A stretch of 5,570 bases of DNA from Rickettsiales bacterium. Lineage in GTDB: Bacteria > Pseudomonadota > Alphaproteobacteria > Rickettsiales > UBA8987. Positions 1-5,482 of this stretch are shown here, one piece after another (positions within the stretch are counted from its first letter, which is position 1; every line of letters begins with the position of its first letter). Under the pieces are notes generated by a model that had not been told where the DNA came from, made no database searches, and saw only the letters and a list, made by a program, of their open reading frames with translations. The translations under genes were made by a program, and so were the position numbers. The DNA is taken from positions 1 to 5,570 of the forward strand of contig JAHDHN010000080.1 in the NCBI GenBank assembly GCA_020631295.1, in the 5' to 3' direction.

Positions 1-8
1 ATAACGTG

Positions 9-32
9 AAAATATATTGCGCATAGCAATAT
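9..32 (-). terminator. weak candidate intrinsic terminator after the cyclophilin gene
   Basis: On the minus strand a 7-bp inverted repeat (ATATTGC, 5-nt loop, GCAATAT; plus positions 14-20 and 26-32) begins at the last base of the cyclophilin stop codon and is followed by four T residues (plus 9-12). The stem has only two G-C pairs and the T tract is short. It could equally be a chance AT-rich palindrome, or transcription may continue past the window edge. Confidence 0.3.
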
Positions 33-589
33 TATTGTGCGTCGGCCGCTACTTTCAGGCTAACGATCGTATCTGGGCCTGTTACCTTGCCGCTACCAGG
101 TGCACCGCGCTTGATTAAATCCACAAATTCCATGCCTTCTGTCACGCGACCAAAGGCGGTATATTGCCCGTCTAGGAAGGTAGCATCGTCAAAGCAAATG
201 AAGAACTGGCTGTCTGCGCTGTTTGGGTTTTGTGCACGCGCCATGGATACCACACCACGCACATGGCTCACATCGTTAAACTCCGCATCCAGATTCTTAC
301 CCGAACCGCCCATGCCGGTGCCGGTCGGGTCCCCTGTTTGCGCCATAAAGCCATCAATCACACGGTGGAAAACAATACCGTCATAAAAACCAGAGCGCGC
401 CAGCTCTTTGATACGCGCCACATGATTTGGCGCTTTTTCTGGCAGCAGCTCAATGGTCACACGGCCATCTTTCAGCTCCAAATATAAGGTATTTTCTAAT
501 GCTTCATTTGTAGACATAGCAGTAACTCCAAACACAATGGAGGTACCAGCTAACACGGCCGCAAGGGCAAGTATATAGATTTTTTTCAT
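32..589 (-). CDS. cyclophilin-type peptidylprolyl isomerase, apparently exported
   Basis: This 185-residue protein belongs to the cyclophilin family, which catalyses cis-trans isomerisation of Xaa-Pro peptide bonds during protein folding. Residues 1-24 look like a Sec signal peptide: MKK, a hydrophobic core, then VTA with likely cleavage after A24. Residues 34-180 form the cyclophilin domain. Visible active-site residues include F74-H75-R76 (catalytic Arg76), F81-M82-Q84, Q128, F130 and L139. The position of the cyclosporin-binding Trp of human CypA is Phe138, as in cyclosporin-insensitive bacterial forms. Wording around QFFICFDD is alphaproteobacterial in style. The first ATG has no clear Shine-Dalgarno sequence, whereas Met25, directly after the predicted cleavage site, is preceded by GGAG at 8 nt; a cytoplasmic 161-residue product is therefore possible. 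The gene lies 59 bp downstream of the glycine-rich gene; a CATAAT -10-like hexamer at 605-610 has no good -35. The family is secure; ppiA versus ppiB naming is not, so no symbol is given. Confidence 0.95.
   Translation of the reverse strand: MKKIYILALAAVLAGTSIVFGVTAMSTNEALENTLYLELKDGRVTIELLPEKAPNHVARIKELARSGFYDGIVFHRVIDGFMAQTGDPTGTGMGGSGKNLDAEFNDVSHVRGVVSMARAQNPNSADSQFFICFDDATFLDGQYTAFGRVTEGMEFVDLIKRGAPGSGKVTGPDTIVSLKVAADAQ
526..529 (-). promoter_or_regulatory. internal Shine-Dalgarno site ahead of cyclophilin Met25
   Basis: On the minus strand GGAG lies 8 nt before the in-frame ATG at 517-515, which encodes Met25 of the cyclophilin. The upstream annotated ATG (589-587) has no comparable purine-rich site. 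Initiation here would give a 161-residue protein lacking the signal peptide. Confidence 0.4.
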
Positions 590-648
590 GCAAGCTGTTT
601 AGTAATTATGGACTGAAAAGAAAAGGAAAAAGTTACAAAGCAACGCAG

Positions 649-1281
649 CTAAATACCAACGCCACTGCCCTTTCCTCCTTGGCCTTGCGCCTGGTCAGCT
701 CCTAGACCTTTAAAAAAACTTGGCTGTGGTGAGTTACCACCAACACTTCCATGCTGCACACCTTTTAAACCACCCATTAAAGATGCGCCTACGTCGCCTC
801 CCAATGTATTTACAAAAGTTGCTTGCGCTGCAGATTGCATATGACTGCTACCTGAGCTGCCGCCCCATGAACCACCACCATCAGAAGCAGCGCCACCGCC
901 GCCTGTTGCGCCGCCGCCAGAGCTGCCCCCCCAATCACCGCCAGTACTACCACCTTGCATAGCATTTTCTTGCACACCTGCAGGCACGCTTGAGCTGGCC
1001 TGTCTTAACTCCTCAAACGGGTCTTCACCAGGAAACCCCTCCCCCAGAGTACCTGAAAGAATTCCCGCTGCAATTGTTTCAGGAAGGCCATGAGAAATAA
1101 AGTCATACATAATAGCTATAGGAGAAAAGTCACCTTGCACATTTTGACCAGTGATACCTAGGTTCTCACTGGCCTGCCCTGCAATAAGAGAAAGCGATGT
1201 GCGGATACTACCCTGCCCTCCACCGCCACCTTCACCAGCGGCACCCATCATTTGTAATCTGGCCATTAAGTCAGCAGACAC
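649..1281 (-). CDS. glycine/serine-rich protein of unknown function
   Basis: I do not recognise this 210-residue protein. It starts at GTG (1281-1279), supported by AAGGA 6 nt upstream; the next in-frame ATG (Met6, 1266) is too far from that site. Residues 15-25 are Gly-rich. Residues 26-105 are ordinary mixed sequence with a hydrophobic stretch (about 53-78) and an acidic patch near 81-91. Residues 109-147 are a low-complexity Gly/Ser/Ala linker carrying WGGSSG twice (117-122 and 139-144). Residues 148-193 are again of normal complexity, and the tail (194-210) is Gly/Gln-rich. There is no signal peptide, convincing membrane helix, cysteine or known catalytic motif. A run of seven G on the coding strand (plus 926-932) spans codons 117-119 and is a possible slippage site. 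Ordered residue use outside the linker and the good ribosome binding site favour a real gene. The compositional bias could suggest a secreted or surface protein, but this is only a guess. Confidence 0.75.
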   Translation of the reverse strand: MSADLMARLQMMGAAGEGGGGGQGSIRTSLSLIAGQASENLGITGQNVQGDFSPIAIMYDFISHGLPETIAAGILSGTLGEGFPGEDPFEELRQASSSVPAGVQENAMQGGSTGGDWGGSSGGGATGGGGAASDGGGSWGGSSGSSHMQSAAQATFVNTLGGDVGASLMGGLKGVQHGSVGGNSPQPSFFKGLGADQAQGQGGKGSGVGI

Positions 1282-1287
1282 ATTGTT

Positions 1288-1292
1288 TCCTT
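1288..1292 (-). promoter_or_regulatory. ribosome binding site deciding the GTG start of the glycine-rich gene
   Basis: AAGGA on the minus strand lies 6 nt before the GTG at 1281-1279. An ATG overlaps the GTG by one base (1283-1281) but is in another frame and reaches a stop after five codons, so the GTG is the productive start. Confidence 0.6.
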
Positions 1293-1313
1293 CATATAAA
1301 ATTACCTACATTT

Positions 1314-1343
1314 AGTCTAGCATAGCCACACCCAACCTTGCAA
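1314..1343 (-). promoter_or_regulatory. weak candidate promoter of the glycine-rich gene
   Basis: On the minus strand TTGCAA (plus 1338-1343, 4 of 6 to the sigma-70 -35 consensus) and TAGACT (plus 1314-1319, 4 of 6 to the -10) are separated by 18 bp, and transcription would start about 25 nt before the GTG. An overlapping TATGCT (1319-1324) is an alternative -10. Evidence is consensus matching only. Confidence 0.2.
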
Positions 1344-1354
1344 ATGACATTTTT

Positions 1355-1383
1355 ATGAAAAAATGGCCTAAAAAGGTTATAAG
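1355..1383 (+). promoter_or_regulatory. speculative plus-strand promoter facing the structured repeat
   Basis: ATGAAA (4 of 6 to the -35 consensus) and TATAAG (5 of 6 to the -10 consensus) are spaced 17 bp apart on the plus strand. Transcription would begin near 1390 and run through the repeat into the 3' end of the permease gene in antisense. This is a consensus match only, in AT-rich DNA. Confidence 0.2.
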
Positions 1384-1442
1384 CTAAGGTGCCTCTAAAA
1401 AGCCCAAAGCGAAGCGGTTTTGTGTTCCTGGCATGTATGCCA

Positions 1443-1581
1443 ATTTCACTTAACAATTTTTCATCTTGAAGCCCTTGCGAAAGCGAGGGCCAAGAGCGAA
1501 ACGATAAATAGTGCTTGTTAACCCTGGATCCCCGATCTGCGCTTCGCTTGTCAGGGATTGCAGGAAAAAGTTAAGTGGAAT
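1443..1581 (+). repeat. inverted arms forming a closing stem around repeat copy A
   Basis: The left arm (1443-1462) and right arm (1564-1581) are complementary over 18 bp, including CACTTAAC with GTTAAGTG and TTTTTC with GAAAAA. There is a two-A bulge (1455-1456) and one T-G pair that is a wobble in plus-strand RNA and an A-C mismatch in minus-strand RNA. The arms enclose the two hairpins of repeat copy A, so the whole 139 nt can fold as a closed multi-branched structure. The right arm lies just past the permease stop codon. Confidence 0.6.
1471..1558 (+). repeat. 88-bp intergenic palindromic repeat, copy A
   Basis: This element matches the one at 5483-5570 at 82 of 88 positions in the same orientation, including one identical run of 33 bp (1511-1543). 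Its first 20 nt fold as an 8-bp stem (GCCCTTGC with GCGAGGGC) closed by a GAAA tetraloop; one pair is a wobble on the plus strand and a C-A mismatch on the minus strand. A second hairpin spans 1528-1558 (ATCCC with GGGAT outside, GCG with CGC at the tip), and CCCTG (1522-1526) with CAGGG (1552-1556) is a competing alternative. It lies 40 bp beyond the permease stop codon. In style it resembles palindromic elements of alphaproteobacterial genomes, but I cannot assign it to a named family. Confidence 0.85.
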
Positions 1582-1598
1582 CACTATAACTAGGTATC

Positions 1599-3440
1599 TT
1601 ACAGCATAAATAGGTAGGCATAAGCTATATAAGTAAGCCACAAGATAATCGCTAGCGGAATGCCCGCACGCATAAAATCAGCAAATTTATAGTGCCCTGG
1701 ACCCATTACCATCAAATTGGTTTGGTATCCAATAGGCGTTACGAATGAGCAGTTACAGGCAAAAATCACGGCAAAAATAAACAGTTTCGGGTCTACACCC
1801 AGCTGTAATGCTGTGCTGAGCGCAATGGGTGTAAACAGCACCGCGCTGGCATTATTACTCAACACATTGGTGAGACAAATCATCACCAAGAAGAATGCCA
1901 TCAGAATCACAATCACCGGCGCTCCGTGCATGAGGGTGATTAAGCCTTTCGCAATAAAATCGGCACCGCCTGTGCCCTGAAGAGCTGTACCCAGCGCCAG
2001 TGAGGCGCCAATCAGCAAAATAATATTCATATCGATAGAGCGGCCGGCCTGGCGCAAATTCAAACAATTGGTAAATAACACCAACGCCACACCCGCAAGT
2101 GCTGCTACTGTGATCGGCATAACCCCAAGTGCGGCACTGCCCACCACGCCCGCAAAAATAGCCAATGCAATTTTGGCTTTTCTGCCCGTGCGCAGCTCCT
2201 CTGTCGACCACTCCATCAACAGAAACTCATTATTATCACCCAGCTCCAGCACTTTATCACGCGCGCCCATCACCAACAGCACATCACCGGCGGCCAGCTT
2301 CATATCACTCACTTTAGAGCGCATCATCTTCGCACCGCGCTGCAGGCCCATCACCACACAGTCAAATGCCTCATGAAAGCGCGATCCAGCCAATGTCTTG
2401 CCTATCACCCGTGCATTTGGCGCCACTACAATTTCGGCAAAACACATATCTTTGGTAATATCACCGTCATCGTCCAGCTGCGCATCAAAGGAGGCATAAT
2501 GCTTCTCCAAACTTTGCGGATGGCGTACAAAGAACTCTTTAATATCCTGCTTCTTGGCGGAGAGGATAATGATATCTCCCGGATAAATGGTGAGTGCATT
2601 ATCAAACGGTGCTAAAAACGCATGCTCGCCACGCTGCAACATACGAATATCCACCTCTTCTTCACCCTCAAATTTACCATCAATCAGGCGCTTTCCGACC
2701 AAATCGGAATTATAATGCACCTCAATCTGCACAGCAAAATGACTATCTGCCTCATCACCGGCAAAATCATGCACCATGGTATCACGGTCTTTCAGCAAAA
2801 ACGGCATAACCAGCAAGATATACACCAACCCAACACCGGCCAGCACCATGCCTGGCACCGAAAAGTCAAAAAAGCCAAGCGACTCATAGCCCAACTCAAT
2901 CAAAATACCGGATACGAGCAGGTTTGTGCTGCTACCAATTAAGGTAGTCATACCTCCCAAGATCGAGGCAAAAGAAAGCGGCATCATCACACGACTGGTG
3001 GACAGTTTGAACTCTTTGGCCAGTGCCGCCATGATAGGAATGAAGATCACCACCACCGGTGTATTATTCAAAAATCCGCTTACCACCAGCACCAGCAACA
3101 AGGCAATCACCACCGCAAGCAACGGGCTTTTGCTGCCTAAATAGCCAAAGAACTGTACCAGCAGGTTCAGCGCACCGGTTTGTACAATGGCTTGCCCCAA
3201 TACCAGCAGAGAAAGCACGCCCAATAAAGCCGGGTTAGCAAAACCCAGCAGCAGCTTTTCGGTATTAATCAGCGTCTGCGTGGTTTGATTATAATAAGGG
3301 AAAAAATGAAAAAAGAGCAGCAGGCACACAATCAGCAGCAAGCTGGTGAGTTCCATGCTGATTTTTTCCGATGCATAGAGCCAGATTGCCAACACAATCA
3401 TGCCCATGGAAAATAGCATATGTAAATCTATAGGTTCCAT
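1599..3440 (-). CDS. SLC13/DASS-like permease with two TrkA-C domains
   Basis: This 613-residue inner-membrane protein has the layout of SLC13-family permeases with central TrkA-C (RCK-C) domains. Hydrophobic helices fill about 8-216 and 422-612. Between them, residues 232-304 and 334-408 form two related cytosolic TrkA-C modules, each ending in a PGD or AGD turn followed by a hydrophobic strand. The transport halves each show the paired family signatures: NNTPVVVIFIPI (125-136) with GGMTTLIGSSTN (162-173), and SNNASAVLFTPIA (528-540) with SFVTPIGYQTN (565-575). These match the SNT-type substrate and sodium sites and the re-entrant hairpins of the DASS fold. Known relatives move sulfate, dicarboxylates or other anions, probably with a cation; the substrate here cannot be read from sequence. 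No Shine-Dalgarno site precedes the first ATG or the nearby Met8, Met12 and Met14, so the exact start is uncertain. A terminator separates it from the upstream TpsB gene, which implies its own promoter in 3441-3651. Confidence 0.93.
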   Translation of the reverse strand: MEPIDLHMLFSMGMIVLAIWLYASEKISMELTSLLLIVCLLLFFHFFPYYNQTTQTLINTEKLLLGFANPALLGVLSLLVLGQAIVQTGALNLLVQFFGYLGSKSPLLAVVIALLLVLVVSGFLNNTPVVVIFIPIMAALAKEFKLSTSRVMMPLSFASILGGMTTLIGSSTNLLVSGILIELGYESLGFFDFSVPGMVLAGVGLVYILLVMPFLLKDRDTMVHDFAGDEADSHFAVQIEVHYNSDLVGKRLIDGKFEGEEEVDIRMLQRGEHAFLAPFDNALTIYPGDIIILSAKKQDIKEFFVRHPQSLEKHYASFDAQLDDDGDITKDMCFAEIVVAPNARVIGKTLAGSRFHEAFDCVVMGLQRGAKMMRSKVSDMKLAAGDVLLVMGARDKVLELGDNNEFLLMEWSTEELRTGRKAKIALAIFAGVVGSAALGVMPITVAALAGVALVLFTNCLNLRQAGRSIDMNIILLIGASLALGTALQGTGGADFIAKGLITLMHGAPVIVILMAFFLVMICLTNVLSNNASAVLFTPIALSTALQLGVDPKLFIFAVIFACNCSFVTPIGYQTNLMVMGPGHYKFADFMRAGIPLAIILWLTYIAYAYLFML

Positions 3441-3487
3441 ATCTATGCTATATAGTTTTTCATATAAAAAATTACACGCCTTTGTTT

Positions 3488-3536
3488 CCTGCGACTCCTG
3501 TCGTCCGAAGCTTCAGCGTAGGAGGGTGATCGCAGG
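3488..3536 (-). repeat. imperfect palindrome upstream of the permease gene
   Basis: The arms CCTGCGA (3488-3494) and TCGCAGG (3530-3536) pair perfectly, then CTCCT (3495-3499) pairs with AGGAG (3520-3524) across a 5-nt bulge. The tip is built around GAAGCTTC (3507-3514), where minus-strand RNA gains a U-G pair. No T tract follows on either strand, so it is a poor terminator. The layout resembles palindromic intergenic elements described in Rickettsiales and other Alphaproteobacteria. No second copy exists in this window, so its repeat nature is inferred. Confidence 0.5.
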
Positions 3537-3571
3537 ATCAAATCTAGCAGTTATGCTGTCTTAGCATTTGC

Positions 3572-3591
3572 CCCTGTGGATAAACCACGGG
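3572..3591 (-). repeat. short palindrome with CCCGTGG arm
   Basis: On the minus strand CCCGTGG (plus 3585-3591) pairs with CCACAGGG (plus 3572-3579) with a small bulge across a 5-nt TTTAT loop, directly after GTCAT. The GTCATCCC lead-in to a hairpin is a common look of dispersed repeats in Rickettsiales, from memory. It may be part of one composite element with the palindrome at 3488-3536; a small stem ATGCT/AGCAT (3553-3567) lies between them. Confidence 0.4.
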
Positions 3592-3651
3592 ATGACGCCA
3601 ACTGTAAATTATTACGTGAAATTACTATATAATATTACCCCTCTTTAACGC

Positions 3652-3687
3652 AGAAAAGGCGCAGCTACCAAGAGCCACGCCCTCTCT
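3652..3687 (-). terminator. intrinsic terminator of the TpsB gene
   Basis: Starting 18 nt past the TpsB stop codon, minus-strand RNA can form a continuous 15-bp stem with a 6-nt CUUGGU loop. The core is GGCG (3678-3681) with CGCC (3658-3661), extended inward by GGCT with AGCT. The 3' side runs directly into TTTTCT, and the 5' side is A/G-rich, so the outer pairs compete with a U tract as in Rho-independent terminators. Four pairs are G-U in minus-strand RNA and would be mismatches in plus-strand RNA, which fits function on the strand that carries the genes. Confidence 0.7.
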
Positions 3688-3705
3688 TTATAGCTAAACA
3701 ATTGC

Positions 3706-5364
3706 CTAGAAATATTGTGCCACACGGAAATAGAACGTGCCATCTTCATCCACATCCGGGTCCGTATAATCGCCCACTGGCCATGCATAATCCAAACGCA
3801 ATGTGGTTGGGTTGGTTTCAGAAATTTCAGCATCAAGCTCCACTGCTACACCCAATGCAAACAGCTCATCATCATCAATTTCACCCTCACGCGCACGCAC
3901 AAAACCATAATCGGCAAAGGCACCAATGCGTGCGCCAACAGACGCTACTGCGTTCACATCATGCATATATTCTGCGGTGAAGGCCGCACCATGTTCTGCA
4001 ATTTCTTGTGCCACATCAAAACCACGCACAGAGCCATAGCCACCAATGGCATAGGCATCTGAAGCAAGCACCTTGGTGGTGGCATATTGCCCACGACCAA
4101 GCAGTTTCAGCCTACCCTCAGCATTTGGATAGTAATAGAGCAATGCAGTGGGGTTGATCAGCAAGGTTTCTTGGTCACCATTGGCACGGGAATTATCCGC
4201 ATCACCATAATCAGATGCACCAAACACATCGACACCTTGTGACAAGGCAAGGTCGCCATAGGCAAAATGCTTATCACCACGGTGGGACAAGTTAGAACCA
4301 AATACAGCTTTACGCATATCATCTTTAGAGATGCGGCCTGTATTCGACTCAGACTCATGCAGGCGATATTCAAACCCGCCATATATATTAAGCTCATATG
4401 CATCATTATTCACAGGGCGTGAATTTACCACGATGCGCGCTACATCCGACTGCCCTTCAAGCCCCACTGCCTCAAACTCATTGGCAATATCCGAATCTGT
4501 GTGAGAGAAACGCGCCTTTATTGCTATATTATCAATGCCAATTGGTACTTCTGCGCCTACTGCATAGCTGTATAACGCTTCATCAGATGCACGGAAATCT
4601 GCCGTTAAGCGCTCACCCTGGCCAAAGAAATTGTCTTTTTCCAAGTGCACACCAGCCACATATTCACCGGTATATTCACTGCCGTAATTATCCAGAGATA
4701 TAATATTATAATCTTCGTCAATCTCATCCAACGCAATCACAAGATCTGTGGTTTTATAGCGCGAGCCAGGTGTTAACGCTGCACTTGCCGCCACACCGTA
4801 AAGGTCATTATAATCGTTCAACACTTTTTCAGAGATATTTTTGTTAAACACATCACCTTGCGGACCGTATTTAATAATGCCCGATTTTACATTTCCGTTC
4901 AGAATCTCATTCACATCTTTTGGTATAATATCGCCAATGCGTGCCTCATGCACTTTCACTATTAACGTGCCCGAATCTAAATCTTGATCCACTGGCACTA
5001 CTGCTTTCACCAGCAAAAAGCCTTTTGTGTAATAAAGTTTTTCAATCGCATAATTTAATTCTGCAATATCACTCACCGTGAGCTCACGGTTCACATAAGG
5101 TGCTGTTACTTCGTCAATAGTAGCCGCGCTCAGCACTGTTGGCCCTTCATAGGCAATGTTAGAAAAGGTACCAATCACACGGTCATTCTGCGTGGCACGC
5201 AATGTGGGCACGTTATCCACAGCAGAATTATCTGGTGCGTCTTTAAATGCTTGTGGAATATCGCGGCTGGGTTGGTCACGGTCAATCACACCCGGCACCA
5301 CTGCCTGCGCAAATACCGCACCAGATACTGCTATAAACACGGAGGATAAAAGAATTTTTTTCAT
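3706..5364 (-). CDS. TpsB outer-membrane transporter (FhaC/ShlB/HecB family)
   Basis: This 552-residue protein matches two-partner-secretion transporters of the Omp85 superfamily, which move a large TpsA exoprotein from periplasm to cell surface. A Sec signal peptide ends near VFA-QA (cleavage after A19). Residues 20-60 are polar and Pro/Asp-rich, where relatives have the plug helix and linker. Two POTRA domains follow, about 64-143 and 144-213. Residues 218-552 alternate in beta-strand fashion as expected for a 16-strand barrel. The key signature is G442-Y443-G444-S445-V446-R447-G448-F449, the VRG(F/Y) motif of the inward-folded loop 6, followed by FADYG (483-487). The protein ends in aromatic Phe552, the usual barrel assembly signal. 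Length is normal (FhaC and ShlB are about 530-580). AAGGG lies 6 nt before the ATG. No TpsA gene is adjacent downstream; one could lie beyond the right edge or elsewhere. Loops are rich in Asp/Glu. The substrate is unknown. Confidence 0.93.
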   Translation of the reverse strand: MKKILLSSVFIAVSGAVFAQAVVPGVIDRDQPSRDIPQAFKDAPDNSAVDNVPTLRATQNDRVIGTFSNIAYEGPTVLSAATIDEVTAPYVNRELTVSDIAELNYAIEKLYYTKGFLLVKAVVPVDQDLDSGTLIVKVHEARIGDIIPKDVNEILNGNVKSGIIKYGPQGDVFNKNISEKVLNDYNDLYGVAASAALTPGSRYKTTDLVIALDEIDEDYNIISLDNYGSEYTGEYVAGVHLEKDNFFGQGERLTADFRASDEALYSYAVGAEVPIGIDNIAIKARFSHTDSDIANEFEAVGLEGQSDVARIVVNSRPVNNDAYELNIYGGFEYRLHESESNTGRISKDDMRKAVFGSNLSHRGDKHFAYGDLALSQGVDVFGASDYGDADNSRANGDQETLLINPTALLYYYPNAEGRLKLLGRGQYATTKVLASDAYAIGGYGSVRGFDVAQEIAEHGAAFTAEYMHDVNAVASVGARIGAFADYGFVRAREGEIDDDELFALGVAVELDAEISETNPTTLRLDYAWPVGDYTDPDVDEDGTFYFRVAQYF

Positions 5365-5370
5365 TTTGAG

Positions 5371-5375
5371 CCCTT
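5371..5375 (-). promoter_or_regulatory. ribosome binding site of the TpsB gene
   Basis: AAGGG on the minus strand lies 6 nt before the ATG at 5364-5362 and supports that start, which also gives a complete signal peptide. No convincing promoter was identified between here and the repeat at 5483; a TACTAT -10-like hexamer just upstream lacks a -35 partner. Confidence 0.55.
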
Positions 5376-5482
5376 AAAAAATAGTAATTAGTGAACGATA
5401 CCTACCACGCAGCGCAATAAGATGCAACCTAGAGAGCTATTGATAATTGCAAACCCATCTAGCAACTTCACTTCTATTTGCA

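Larger units (their letters stand above)
1282..1598. other. 317-bp gene-free region between permease and glycine-rich gene
   Basis: No credible coding sequence is seen. The region holds, from left to right, the ribosome site and promoter candidate of the glycine-rich gene, a 12-bp perfect palindrome GGCATGTATGCC (1430-1441), and a large structured repeat (1443-1581). A plus-strand promoter-like pair, ATGAAA (1355-1360) and TATAAG (1378-1383) with 17 bp between, faces the repeat. No convincing terminator for the permease gene was found; a minus-strand T5 (about 1396-1400) follows a GC-rich stretch that does not fold cleanly. Confidence 0.6.

Noticed and set aside
87..487. Open frames on the plus strand opposite the cyclophilin
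   Set aside because: They mirror the codon pattern of the cyclophilin, have no family resemblance, and lie wholly within a confidently identified gene.
1396..1441. Possible terminator for the permease gene (T5 near 1396-1400, palindrome 1430-1441)
   Set aside because: The GC-rich stretch before the T run does not form a clean stem on the minus strand, and the 12-bp palindrome has 5-bp arms with no T tract.
1471..1558. Repeat copy A as an intrinsic terminator
   Set aside because: Its hairpins are stable but neither is followed by a T tract on either strand.
1430..1581. CRISPR or insertion sequence
   Set aside because: Only two distant repeat copies exist, with no regular spacing, and no transposase or cas gene is present in the window.
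1450..1641. 63-codon minus-strand frame crossing the repeat and the permease 3' end
   Set aside because: It overlaps the permease C-terminus in another frame, runs through the palindromic element and shows no protein-like conservation signals.
1855..2211. 118-codon minus-strand frame inside the permease gene
   Set aside because: It is an alternate frame of well-supported transmembrane coding sequence, rich in Cys, Gly and Arg, without recognisable motifs.
3441..3467. Six-codon leader peptide (ATG at about 3463) before the permease
   Set aside because: It has no ribosome site and no attenuator-like codons, and is probably chance in AT-rich sequence.
3645..3836. 63-codon minus-strand frame overlapping the TpsB 3' end and the terminator
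   Set aside because: It covers the last barrel strands of TpsB in another frame and ends inside the terminator hairpin; no supporting features.
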